Shown here piece by piece: positions 1-6,410 of a stretch of DNA of 9,313 nt. The stretch is from NCBI GenBank assembly GCA_027294925.1, contig JAPULM010000442.1, forward strand, positions 1 to 9,313, written 5' to 3'. Under the pieces are notes generated by a model that did no database searches, was not told the DNA's origin, and worked only from the letters and a program-made list of their open reading frames with translations. The DNA comes from a bacterium (GTDB taxonomy: Bacteria > Tectomicrobia > Entotheonellia > Entotheonellales > Entotheonellaceae). Made by a program: the position numbers and the translations under genes. Within the stretch, counting starts at the first letter, position 1; each line of letters opens with the position of its first letter.

Positions 1-188
<188 letters not shown>

Positions 189-263
189 ACACAGGGTTGT
201 CGAGAGGAGCCGGCACGTGCCGGTTCCACGTAGAGGCAAATCAAACGCCGTTTTGCCCGCCGA

Positions 264-1007
264 TTGCGGTCGCTCCCCTGCCTGCAGCCGGCGGCTACAG
301 CCCCCGGTCGCGGCATGCAGCACGGCGGCGGGCGGCGCTGCCGGGAAGGCCCTGGGGGTGATGATGTGCAGGCTGTTTTGGCCGATATCCGGCAGGAAAC
401 GCCGCAGTCACCACTTACCGCCATTGGCTTTTCGCTTGGGGGTAATCTTGTCCTCAAACTCGCCGGGGAGCTTGGTCAGGACGCCTCAGACTATCTGGGG
501 CACGTGATTGCCGTTTGTCCAGCGGCTGATCTCACGGCCTGTTCCGACAAGCTCGCACAGCCAGAGAATCGATTCTACGAACAACACTTCGTCACCTTAC
601 TCAAAGCTGCCGTGGCCGCCCGCCATGCCCAGTTTCACGACCTTCCTCCCGTACATCTGCCAGAGCATTTGACGCTGCGCCAGTTCGACGACCTGTATAT
701 CGCTCCGCAATGCGGCTTCCGTGACGCTCTGGATTACTATCAGCGCTGTAGCGCTGCGCCGCTGGTGCCACAGATTGCCACCCCATGTCGCATCTTGTTT
801 GCCGCCGCCGATCCCTTTATTGACGCGACCGTTTTTTCGACTGTGGCCTTGCCGCCACAGGTACAGGTGTATCAGACCGAACGGGGTGGGCATCTCGGCT
901 TTCTCGGCTGCCCATGGGAGCCGGGTGGATACCGCTGGCTCGATACGCAACTGTTGTCGTGGGTGCAAAACCCCGCCCTATCACCGGCCTACAACGGCCG
1001 AAGTTGA
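264..1007 (+). pseudogene. YheT-type alpha/beta hydrolase lacking its N-terminus
   Basis: The frame is open from a stop at 231-233 to TGA 1005-1007. The only start codons near its beginning are TTG 264 and ATG 315. The protein (247 residues from 264) matches the YheT family of alpha/beta-fold hydrolases. It has the nucleophile elbow GFSLGG (Ser57), a CPAADLTAC stretch, an FDDLYIAPQCGFRDALDYY block, the acid loop AADPFI (Asp183) and the histidine loop GGHLGF (His210), so the triad is present. Family members usually have about 320-340 residues, with a first domain carrying an LHG oxyanion motif; that part is absent. The region 280-320 contains an AGGY-like piece in another frame before GRGMQHGGG, suggesting an old frameshift near 300. 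No good ribosome site precedes either start. It is probably a decaying gene, though a short product is possible. Confidence 0.7.
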
Positions 1008-1168
1008 CCGCTAAGGCGCTCTCTATGTCACCAACCTGTCTGTCATGTTGCAGGATTAAGCTCGGCCATGGGGCGCCCTGCTACAGCGGCCCATGGCGGC
1101 AGCCAGAGACAACGTAGTCCGGCTAGAGCGGCGGCGGCTCTTTAGGGCGGCGATTCCGGGGCTTGCCA

Positions 1169-1183
1169 GCGGGTAGTGGCAGC
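1169..1183 (+). repeat. 15-base intergenic direct repeat, copy 1
   Basis: The sequence GCGGGTAGTGGCAGC recurs exactly at 3879-3893, in the other long decayed gap. Both copies are followed some 60 bases later by a similar GCTT-GAGGGTT stretch (1233-1246 and 3936-3950). This suggests, without proving it, that the two gaps share an old repeated segment. Confidence 0.5.
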
Positions 1184-1223
1184 TGATACGGAGCCGAGCA
1201 AGACAGTGGGGACTGACGGGGTA

Positions 1224-1273
1224 TCCCAAGAGGCTTGCTGAGGGTTGCGCACTGGCGAGGCTGGCCGTAGAAT
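1224..1273 (+). promoter_or_regulatory. Promoter-like block, copy 1 of a repeated 50-base element
   Basis: TTGCGC (1245-1250) and TAGAAT (1268-1273) are separated by 17 bases, a plausible sigma-70 type -35/-10 pair. The 50 bases 1224-1273 align without gaps to 4839-4888, 37 of 50 identical by hand count, and the second copy has the same 17-base spacing. It lies just before the glutaredoxin remnant, so it is probably that gene's former promoter. Confidence 0.5.
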
Positions 1274-1303
1274 AGCGTTGCTATTTTTTATCGACTCGAA
1301 GGC

Positions 1304-1640
1304 GTCAAGTCTCCTGAGTCCCCAGGCACGGCCGAGCTGGGCGCCGACGTGAAGAAGCGGGTGGCTGACAACAAGATTATACTGTTCATGAAGGGCAACG
1401 CCAACACGCCTCGCTGCGGCCTCTCGGCCCGCGTGGTTGCAATTCTCAAGAAGCACGGTAAGCCGTTCGGCGACAAGGACGTGCCCGGGAATCCGCAATG
1501 CCGTGAGCAAGATCAGCCGTTGGTCGGCCCTTCCACAGCTCTTCATCGGCAGCGAGTTTGTCGGCGGCGGCGCCATGCTCACCTAGCTCGACCACAGCGT
1601 TGAGTTGGCCAAGCTGATCGCCAATGCCTACCCCGAGCAA
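1304..1640 (+). pseudogene. grxD: Monothiol glutaredoxin (Grx4/GrxD type), frameshifted and stop-interrupted
   Basis: The first frame (GTG 1349 or an upstream GTG 1304) gives VKKRVADNKIILFMKG and then a CGLS active site (family usual CGFS), typical of the monothiol glutaredoxins that carry iron-sulfur clusters together with BolA. At about 1487-1491 the similarity moves to another frame: IRNAVSKISRW, then PQLFIGSEFVGGG, which is the glutathione-binding and cluster-site region. That frame has an in-frame TAG at 1584-1586, where relatives usually have an acidic residue, and continues as LDHSVELAKLIANA. The pieces together span nearly the whole family length of about 105-110 residues, so this is a recently broken copy rather than a fragment. 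After the TAG the frame stays open into apaG without its own stop. Confidence 0.85.
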
Positions 1641-1721
1641 GCGCACTCGGCTGCAACAGAATCACCCACACCTGGGCGAGGCCATGTGTGTCGTCTGGGT
1701 GTTCGCATTAGGATCTCTCTC

Positions 1722-2105
1722 ATGTCTAACGTCGTGACCCAGGGCATTCGAATTTCGGTTGAGAGCTTTTACTTGCCGGCTAAATCGCAGCCAGAGCGTG
1801 GGCAGTATATCTTTGCCTACACAGTGCGGATCACCAACGAGGGCGACGCGCCCGCACAGCTGATCAGCCGGCACTGGATCATTCAGGACGCCTACGGCCG
1901 CGCCGAGCATGTGCGCGGTCCCGGTGTGGTGGGCGCTCAGCCTCGGTTGGAGCCGGGTCAGTCGCACGAATACACCAGCTTCTGCCCGCTCGGCACGCCG
2001 TCGGGGTCGATGCAAGGCACGTATCAAATGGTGCGCGATGGCGGCGATCAGTTCGACGCGGCGATTGGCGTGTTCTCGCTCATGGCACCGCATCTCCTGA
2101 ACTAA
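1722..2105 (+). CDS. apaG: ApaG domain protein
   Basis: The 127-residue product has the usual ApaG length (about 125-130). It begins with an IRISVESFYLP-type strand, continues with FAYTVRITNEG, then SRHWIIQDAYGR, a VRGPGVVGAQPRLEPGQ loop, the YTSFCPLGTPSGSMQGTY signature, and a C-terminal FSLMAPHLLN. ApaG is a small immunoglobulin-like beta-sandwich protein. It is linked genetically to cobalt/magnesium phenotypes and to the apaH region in enterobacteria, and its biochemical role remains unclear. I chose ATG 1722 because the family begins just before the first strand and AGGA lies at 1710-1713. The frame is open upstream to the TAG at 1584, but those residues are the tail of the glutaredoxin remnant. 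The usual partners ksgA and apaH are not adjacent. Confidence 0.93.
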   Translation: MSNVVTQGIRISVESFYLPAKSQPERGQYIFAYTVRITNEGDAPAQLISRHWIIQDAYGRAEHVRGPGVVGAQPRLEPGQSHEYTSFCPLGTPSGSMQGTYQMVRDGGDQFDAAIGVFSLMAPHLLN

Positions 2106-2240
2106 ACCAGACCATAACAGATTCGTACACACAACTCCCGGACAGCGAGGACGCGAGCCTGCGAGCTGAAGCTCCGTGTGCCAATCTCATCTGGACCGAT
2201 TTAGTCCAAACTGAATAAAAACGCATTTGAGGTTTGGCTT
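2106..2240 (+). other. Intergenic leader before the monooxygenase gene
   Basis: The gap holds a small inverted repeat TGGAC (2192-2196) / GTCCA (2204-2208) and an A-rich stretch GAATAAAAACG just after it. A promoter or operator here is plausible, but no clear -35/-10 pair is visible. TGAGG at 2229-2232 is the ribosome site for the next gene. Confidence 0.3.
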
Positions 2241-3224
2241 ATGAAACTAGGCCTATTGTTACCGAATCAGGGGGTGGTGTTTGGCGCGGTCACGGTTGCA
2301 GAGCTGCTGAGCATGGCCGCTGAGGCGGACGCCAGCGGCCTATTCGACGCGCTCTTTGTAGGCGACAATTTGTTAGCGAAGCCACGCATGGAGTCCGTGA
2401 CTTTGTTGTCAGCGTTAAGCACCTGCACCAGCAACGCGCGCTTGGGCACCGCCTGCATGGCGAGCTTTCCGTTACGCGATCCGATTGTGTTGGCCGCGCA
2501 ATGGTCGTCGCTCGATAACTTGAGCGAAGGCCGTGCGTTGTTGGTCGCGTGTATAGGCGGTGGTGGCGGGCACGGCATTGTTGGCGGATTTGCCAATGAA
2601 TATGCAGCCTTCGGCGTACGGCCTGCGGATCGGGTTGGACGCCTGCTGGAAGGCATGGCCGTATTGCGGACACTATGGACTGAAGATCCGGCCAGCTTTC
2701 ATGGCAAGTTCTACAACTTTGACAATATCGCGGTGCGGCCTGCGCCGCTGCAAAAGCCGCGACCGCCAATCTGGATCGCCAACAATCCACAAGCCTTTCA
2801 AGCCTCACCAAAGGTCTCTCAACGGGCCATTGCACGCGTCGGTGAACATGCTGATGGTTGGATGACGACGATGGTCACACCGGCACAATTTGCAACCGGT
2901 TGGCAGGGCGTGCGAGCTGCGGCTGCCAAGGCGGGTAGAAACCCGGAAGATTTAGAGAGTTGTGTCTACTACAACGTCAATATCGGCGATCCGGAACCTG
3001 CGTTCAGGGAAAGCAAGCGGTTTCTGGACGACTACTATACGACTGACTTCGATCACGATTTTGTCAGGATGTGGACGGCGTACGGTTCGCCGCAGACGTG
3101 TGCAGAGAAGATACTCGAGTTTCGCGACGCCGGCGTAGAGCTGCTAAGCGTGCGCTTTACCGCCTATGACCAAACTGCGCAGTTGCGGCGGTTTGTGACC
3201 GAGGTGGTGCCGTTGCTTGACTAA
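2241..3224 (+). CDS. LLM-class (luciferase-like) flavin-dependent monooxygenase
   Basis: This is a complete 327-residue member of the bacterial luciferase-like TIM-barrel family, which uses FMN or coenzyme F420. Visible family features are an N-terminal MKLGLLLPNQG strand, ALFVGDN (38-43), the block LRDPIVLAAQWSSLDNLSEG (78-97), a glycine-rich stretch IGGGGGHGIVGG (105-116), EYAAFGV (120-126), HGKFY (154-158), PLQKPRPPIWIANN (169-182) and GEHADGW (201-207). The C-terminal part has GSPQTCAEKI (282-291). The sequence does not settle FMN versus F420, nor the substrate. The start has TGAGG eight bases upstream. The RidA-family gene follows after 34 bases on the same strand, so the two are probably co-transcribed. 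This recalls the pairing of monooxygenase RutA with RidA-family RutC in pyrimidine breakdown, but no other rut gene is present. Confidence 0.93.
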   Translation: MKLGLLLPNQGVVFGAVTVAELLSMAAEADASGLFDALFVGDNLLAKPRMESVTLLSALSTCTSNARLGTACMASFPLRDPIVLAAQWSSLDNLSEGRALLVACIGGGGGHGIVGGFANEYAAFGVRPADRVGRLLEGMAVLRTLWTEDPASFHGKFYNFDNIAVRPAPLQKPRPPIWIANNPQAFQASPKVSQRAIARVGEHADGWMTTMVTPAQFATGWQGVRAAAAKAGRNPEDLESCVYYNVNIGDPEPAFRESKRFLDDYYTTDFDHDFVRMWTAYGSPQTCAEKILEFRDAGVELLSVRFTAYDQTAQLRRFVTEVVPLLD

Positions 3225-3258
3225 CTACCTATCTACCTGAACGAATTGAGGAAAGATA

Positions 3259-3669
3259 ATGAAACTCATTCGAATCAACCCGCCCGGCTCTCCGACCCCG
3301 AAAAACTACCATCATGTCGTTTCAGTAGAAGGGGGGCGCACCATTTATCTGGCTGGACAGATCGCGTTTGATGAAAACCGTAACATCGTGGGTGGTAACG
3401 ACATCATTGCCCAAACTCATCAGGCGCTGACCAATTTGAAACGAAATGTAGAAGCGGCTGGTGCAAGCATGGCGGACATGGTCAAAATCACCACCTATGT
3501 CGTCAACTACGACCAAGGGCAACTGCAAGGGATCATTGATGTTATCGGCGAGTATTTTCCAGAGGGTCATCAACCGACTAACACTATGCTCGGGGTCGAG
3601 TGTCTGGCGGTTGATGGTCTGTTAATTGAGATCGAAGGGATTGCGGTGACTGACAACCCGCTGACCTGA
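3259..3669 (+). CDS. RidA (YjgF/YER057c/UK114) family protein without the catalytic arginine
   Basis: This is a 136-residue protein with a strong ribosome site (GAGGAAAG just upstream). RidA features are IYLAGQIAFDENRNIVGG (29-46), QTHQALTNLKRNVEAAG (52-68), MVKITTYVVNY (74-84) and the C-terminal IEIEGIAV (123-130). Classical RidA proteins are trimers that hydrolyse reactive enamine/imine intermediates, with the intermediate held by a conserved arginine (Arg105 in E. coli RidA, in PARS). Aligned by eye, this protein has PTNT (106-109), placing Asn108 at that position. It therefore belongs with the arginine-less Rid subfamilies that are usually found beside catabolic enzymes and lack generic deaminase activity. 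A role in processing the neighbouring monooxygenase's product is an inference. The N-terminus is slightly extended compared with E. coli RidA. Confidence 0.92.
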   Translation: MKLIRINPPGSPTPKNYHHVVSVEGGRTIYLAGQIAFDENRNIVGGNDIIAQTHQALTNLKRNVEAAGASMADMVKITTYVVNYDQGQLQGIIDVIGEYFPEGHQPTNTMLGVECLAVDGLLIEIEGIAVTDNPLT

Positions 3670-3709
3670 TACACCGGAAGGGGCATCTCTGGGTGAGCTG
3701 AAGGCGGGC

Positions 3710-3886
3710 ATGCCGGGCTGGCTGCTGGCCATGCTTTTCTGGGGGAGCGGCCAGCTCTACCCGTACGTCTTTCTCACCGAGTGGGCCTACTGGGGCGGCG
3801 TCAAGGGTATCAAGGTTGTGTCAGGGTTTGGATCAACCTCGGAGCGGTGGCGTTTTGGCACAGCAAGGGGGGTACCGGGCGGGTAG
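3710..3886 (+). pseudogene. Small open frame, possible remnant of a membrane protein
   Basis: A 58-codon frame from ATG 3710 to TAG 3884-3886 begins with a hydrophobic aromatic stretch, PGWLLAMLFWGSGQLYPYVF, then TEWAYWGGVKGIK, before turning into arginine- and glycine-rich residues that look like non-coding translation. The first 37 residues have the composition of a transmembrane hairpin, and the frame is open upstream through LGELKAG into the end of the RidA gene. No ribosome site is evident. I do not recognise the family. It may be the truncated start of a lost integral membrane protein, or chance. Confidence 0.3.
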
Positions 3887-3893
3887 TGGCAGC
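3879..3893 (+). repeat. 15-base intergenic direct repeat, copy 2
   Basis: This is an exact second copy of GCGGGTAGTGGCAGC from 1169-1183. It overlaps the end of the small open frame at 3710-3886 and precedes the HAD promoter region. Confidence 0.5.
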
Positions 3894-3937
3894 GGTCGTT
3901 GAGGCGATGGGCAATACGGATATGATGTAACGGATGC

Positions 3938-3976
3938 TTATCCGAGGGTTCTGGCGTGTTATACTGGTACGCCAGA
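3938..3976 (+). promoter_or_regulatory. Putative promoter and operator for the HAD phosphatase gene
   Basis: An extended -10 motif, TGTTATACT (3957-3965), has a weak -35 candidate TTATCC (3938-3943). The -10 is embraced by a perfect 8-base inverted repeat, TCTGGCGT (3950-3957) and ACGCCAGA (3969-3976), whose half-site centres are 19 bases apart. That is about two helical turns, as expected for a dimeric repressor covering the promoter. Transcription from here would leave a leader of roughly 130 bases before ATG 4102. No regulator gene is in the window. Confidence 0.45.
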
Positions 3977-4000
3977 CGATGCCTTGATACATGGCCCTGC

Positions 4001-4022
4001 AAGTAGACATGAAGTAGACATG
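4001..4022 (+). repeat. Tandem 11-base repeat in the HAD leader
   Basis: AAGTAGACATG occurs twice, back to back (4001-4011, 4012-4022). A hairpin GAGCT (4023-4027) / AGCTC (4034-4038) follows directly. Both lie in the predicted untranslated leader. Slippage duplication is the simplest explanation for the repeat. Confidence 0.65.
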
Positions 4023-4101
4023 GAGCTGCAAGAAGCTCTCCGGATAAGACCGGAATTGAGAAGTGACATGTTAACCGGACTTGGGGTAGGCACAGATTGG
4101 T

Positions 4102-4773
4102 ATGCTAACAACTATTCTCTGGGACAATGATGGTGTGCTCGTTGATACCGAGCACCTCTATTTCCGCGCTTGTCGTGAGGCGTTGGCGCGTGTCGAGATC
4201 GAACTGAGTGAGGATCGCTACGTAGACCTTTTCTTGAAAAAGAGTGAGGGCTTGTTCAGAATGACATCTGAACACAGCTTGAGTCATAACGAGGCCGAGG
4301 GGTTGCGACGCTGGCGTGATGCGCGCTATCTGGAGCTGTTAGGCGAAGGCATCACCGTCATTGACGGTGTGCACGAAGTCCTCCAGATGTTGCACGGTAG
4401 AGTGCAGATGGGGATTGTAACTGGATCGCGCCGTCGTCACTTCGAGACGATTCACGCCACAACGGACCTGTTGTCCTACGTTGACTTTGTGCTGGTGCGC
4501 GAAGATTATGGCGAGTCCAAACCCGATCCCGCACCCTATCTCGAAGCCTTGCGACGCCATCGCTTGGGGGCTTCAGAGTGTCTGGTGGTAGAAGATTCGG
4601 ATCGGGGGCTGCGAGCGGCACTGGCCGCTGGCATACGCTGTGCCGTCATTCCACAGGGCCTAACGCGTGGGCTCGACTTTAGCGGTGCTCTACGCATGTT
4701 GGAAAGCATACGCGAGCTCCCAGACTTAGTCGACGAACTGTCGCGTTCGGTGCAGGAGCATCAAGATAGTTGA
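4102..4773 (+). CDS. HAD-superfamily phosphatase, beta-phosphoglucomutase/CbbY-like
   Basis: This is a complete 223-residue HAD subfamily IA hydrolase with all four motifs. Motif I is WDNDGVLVDTE (7-17), with nucleophile Asp8 and acid/base Asp10. Motif II is IVTGS (105-109), with Thr107. Motif III is Lys140 in SKPDPAPYLEAL, and motif IV is VVEDSDRGLRAA (162-173), with Asp165. Residues 18-85 form the helical cap. Length and DGVLVDTE fit the group containing sugar-phosphate phosphatases, beta-phosphoglucomutases and CbbY, and the substrate cannot be assigned. One oddity is WDNDG where FDLDG or FDMDG is usual; the catalytic aspartates are unaffected. The ribosome site is poor (GTAGG about 11 bases before ATG 4102), which with the structured leader suggests weak or regulated translation. 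It appears to be a single-gene unit. Confidence 0.93.
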   Translation: MLTTILWDNDGVLVDTEHLYFRACREALARVEIELSEDRYVDLFLKKSEGLFRMTSEHSLSHNEAEGLRRWRDARYLELLGEGITVIDGVHEVLQMLHGRVQMGIVTGSRRRHFETIHATTDLLSYVDFVLVREDYGESKPDPAPYLEALRRHRLGASECLVVEDSDRGLRAALAAGIRCAVIPQGLTRGLDFSGALRMLESIRELPDLVDELSRSVQEHQDS

Positions 4774-4774
4774 G

Positions 4775-4789
4775 CCTCACGACGTGAGG
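4775..4789 (+). terminator. Short inverted repeat after the HAD gene
   Basis: CCTCAC (4775-4780) pairs with GTGAGG (4784-4789) around a three-base loop, starting two bases after the stop codon. There is no T-run, so intrinsic termination is doubtful. It could act as an RNA end-stabilising hairpin. Confidence 0.3.
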
Positions 4790-4838
4790 ACGACGCCAAT
4801 CGATGGCGCTAACGCCGTGAGCGAGTCCCGCCGGGGGC

Positions 4839-4888
4839 TCCCAAGGGGGTTGCTGGGGGTTGCGTTTTGGTGGGGCCGACGCTAAAAT
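4839..4888 (+). promoter_or_regulatory. Promoter-like block, copy 2 of the repeated 50-base element
   Basis: TTGCGT (4860-4865) and TAAAAT (4883-4888) are spaced by 17 bases. The whole block aligns to 1224-1273, with strongest conservation in the TCCCAAG, TTGCTG and GGGTTGCG segments upstream of and through the -35. It probably drives the HD-domain gene with a leader of about 220 bases. Confidence 0.55.
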
Positions 4889-4909
4889 GGCACCCGGATT
4901 TCCTATCCT

Positions 4910-4929
4910 CCGCCTGCAATGCCAGGCGG
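4910..4929 (+). promoter_or_regulatory. GC-rich hairpin in the HD-gene leader
   Basis: CCGCCTG (4910-4916) and CAGGCGG (4923-4929) form a perfect seven-pair stem around a six-base loop, some 15-20 bases downstream of the expected transcription start. It lacks a T-run (TTC follows), so it looks more like a 5' leader stem than a terminator. Confidence 0.4.
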
Positions 4930-5118
4930 TTCAGTCGGCGCCTGACTGTTGACGGGCTGGCGTATTTGATCAATGGAGGTTGAGGCCAATAGACTGTGAG
5001 GCAACAGGTGATCGCCCGCCTCTTCCCGGCACTAGCGTTCGGTTCTCTTCCGAGGCCAATTGCCGGGCCGCAGGCCGGTCGAGTTCGGATCATTCCCAAT
5101 CTCAAGCGAGTGATACAC

Positions 5119-5859
5119 ATGAGCAATTCCGCAATGGAGCTGGCCGAAGCTCACGAACACCAGAAAATGGAAGAACTTGGCCAACGGTTTATTCATAAGT
5201 CCTGGCTATTTCATCTTGCCGATGGGAATCGCACTGGCGATGTCAGGCCCCCAGGCGCGAAAGTTCTCATGGGCGAGGACCCGCGTTTACCACAGATGCC
5301 GGAGCGCCCGACGCTGATCGATTTTTTCAAACTACGATTTCCCCCCAATCATCAGCACTTGTTGCAAAGCGCGCGCCTGGCACGGGAGAACGGTTTGCCA
5401 GAGCCGATGATTCTCGCATGCTTGTTGCACGATGTTGGCGTAGCGGCGTTTATTCGGTCTGACCACGGCTACTGGGGCGCTCAGATGATTGAGCCGTACG
5501 TGGATGAAGAGGTGTGCTGGGCCGTCCGCATGCACCAGGTGATTAAGTTTTTTCCTGATGATGAGGCCGGTTACGAATATCCGCAAAGTTACAAGGTCAT
5601 GTTTGGCGAAGACTATCAGCTGCCAGAATATGTGGTGGCGGAGTACAAGCGGGCGCGCCAGCACAAATGGTATGGCTCGGCCCTGGCCATCTGTATGAAT
5701 GACGATTACTCGTTCAATCCGGATCTAACGGTCGAACTTGAAGAGTTCGAAGATGTGATCGGGCGCCACTTCAAACAGCCCAAGGAGGGGTTGGGCAACG
5801 ACCTCTCGCCCAGTGCGCACATGTGGCGGACGCTGCGCCGCCCGAGCAATGCATTGTAA
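5119..5859 (+). CDS. HD-domain metalloprotein
   Basis: This is a 246-residue protein with an HD-superfamily core. Likely metal ligands are His80 (NHQHLLQSA), His104-Asp105 (ACLLHDVG), His116 (DHGYWGAQMIEP), His139 (MHQVIKFF) and Asp195 or Asp196 (CMNDDYSF). Five conserved positions plus a distal Asp fit a two-metal HD site. The spacing resembles HD oxygenases such as PhnZ as I recall them (24 residues from first His to HD, 23-24 between the next two, about 57 to the last Asp). The PhnZ substrate residues are not obvious, so phosphohydrolase or oxygenase is open. The tail has a FEDVIGRHFKQPKEG block. ATG 5119 was chosen because the stretch from GTG 4996 looks non-conserved, but GAGG at 4982-4985 makes that longer start possible. 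Preceded by a promoter-like block and leader hairpin. Confidence 0.85.
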   Translation: MSNSAMELAEAHEHQKMEELGQRFIHKSWLFHLADGNRTGDVRPPGAKVLMGEDPRLPQMPERPTLIDFFKLRFPPNHQHLLQSARLARENGLPEPMILACLLHDVGVAAFIRSDHGYWGAQMIEPYVDEEVCWAVRMHQVIKFFPDDEAGYEYPQSYKVMFGEDYQLPEYVVAEYKRARQHKWYGSALAICMNDDYSFNPDLTVELEEFEDVIGRHFKQPKEGLGNDLSPSAHMWRTLRRPSNAL

Positions 5860-5994
5860 GTGAACGAACAATACTGCCAGACAACGGCGTGGGTTGATCC
5901 CGCGCCGCTACCCCCCAGCGCCTTCCCCCTGGCCTGCGGCACGCGGCCAAGCAGCTGTTCACTTATTGAGAGGTAGGATGAAGGAACGTGGCGT
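5860..5994 (+). other. Intergenic stretch between the HD gene and the VOC pseudogene
   Basis: A nine-base inverted repeat, TAAGTGAAC (5857-5865) and GTTCACTTA (5957-5965), brackets this gap, but the sequence just inside the two ends does not match further. No gene or promoter is recognisable. The ribosome site AAGGAA of the next gene is at 5981-5986. Confidence 0.35.
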
Positions 5995-6379
5995 ATGAGC
6001 AATACATTCGAACTTCGAGCCGTCGGCTTGACCTTAGATTGTCACGACCCCGAAAAAATGGCCGATTTTTGGCAGGCTGCTAGGCTTCCGCAAGCGAGAG
6101 GGAGCGGGGCAGCCCTACATTACGCTGAGCGATTCCCCGGTCCGACGTCCACTCAATCACTTGACCCTTCAAAAAGTGCCCGAGGGCAAGACTGCGAAGC
6201 ATCGGATGCATCTCGATTTATTCCCGTCCGATGCCGAGGTGATGATCGCCCACCTGGTGACCTTGGGAGCGACCATCTTGCAGCATGGCGCTACGGACGA
6301 CGACCATCTCGGCTTTAGCGCCACCATCATGGCTGATCCTGAAGGGGGTGAGTTTTGCGTGGTACGCCGCGTGAGCTAA
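5995..6379 (+). pseudogene. VOC/glyoxalase-like domain protein, single frameshift
   Basis: The first frame, with a good ribosome site (AAGGAA, eight bases before ATG 5995), reads to FWQAA and carries the family's LTLDCHDPEKMADFW opening. Close to 6079 the similarity moves to another frame, LGFRKREGAGQPYITLSDSP, and continues uninterrupted: LNHLTLQKVPEG, HRMHLDLF, LVTLGATI, and the closing MADPEGGEFCVVRR, ending at TAA 6377-6379. Losing two bases, or gaining one, at about 6079 explains the break. The restored protein would be about 128 residues, a complete glyoxalase-like (vicinal oxygen chelate) domain of the type often annotated glyoxalase_6. Everything else is intact, so the lesion is recent or a sequencing error. 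Substrate unknown. Confidence 0.88.
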
Positions 6380-6410
6380 CAAAAACGATAGCGTTTGGGG
6401 GACGAGGACG

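Larger units (their letters stand above)
1008..1303 (+). other. Non-coding gap between the hydrolase and the glutaredoxin remnant
   Basis: No frame here has recognisable protein similarity. The stretch holds a weak hairpin (AGAGC 1125-1129 with GCTCT 1137-1141, followed only by TTT), a 15-base sequence repeated at 3879-3893, and the promoter-like block at 1224-1273. Otherwise I see nothing in it. Confidence 0.6.

Noticed and set aside
2267..2835. Long minus-strand open frames opposite the monooxygenase, and others opposite the hydrolase, HD and beta-lactamase-like genes
   Set aside because: They mirror strongly coding + strand genes, have low-complexity or implausible composition, and show no ribosome sites or recognisable domains.
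2241..3669. Assignment of the two-gene unit as rutA-rutC
   Set aside because: The RidA protein lacks the usual arginine, no rutB, rutD, rutE or rutF is present, and the monooxygenase shows no feature that singles out RutA.
4020..4130. A 36-codon upstream frame (ATG 4020) overlapping the HAD start, possibly a regulatory leader peptide
   Set aside because: No ribosome site precedes it, and its composition shows no run of one amino acid as in attenuator peptides.
4996..5118. GTG 4996 as the start of the HD-domain protein
   Set aside because: The extra 41 residues look unlike conserved protein and would occupy the predicted leader, although GAGG at 4982-4985 keeps it possible.
5857..5965. Nine-base inverted repeat bracketing 109 bases, possibly a miniature transposable element
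   Set aside because: The match stops after nine bases, one arm includes the HD gene's stop codon, and no target duplication is seen; chance is likely.
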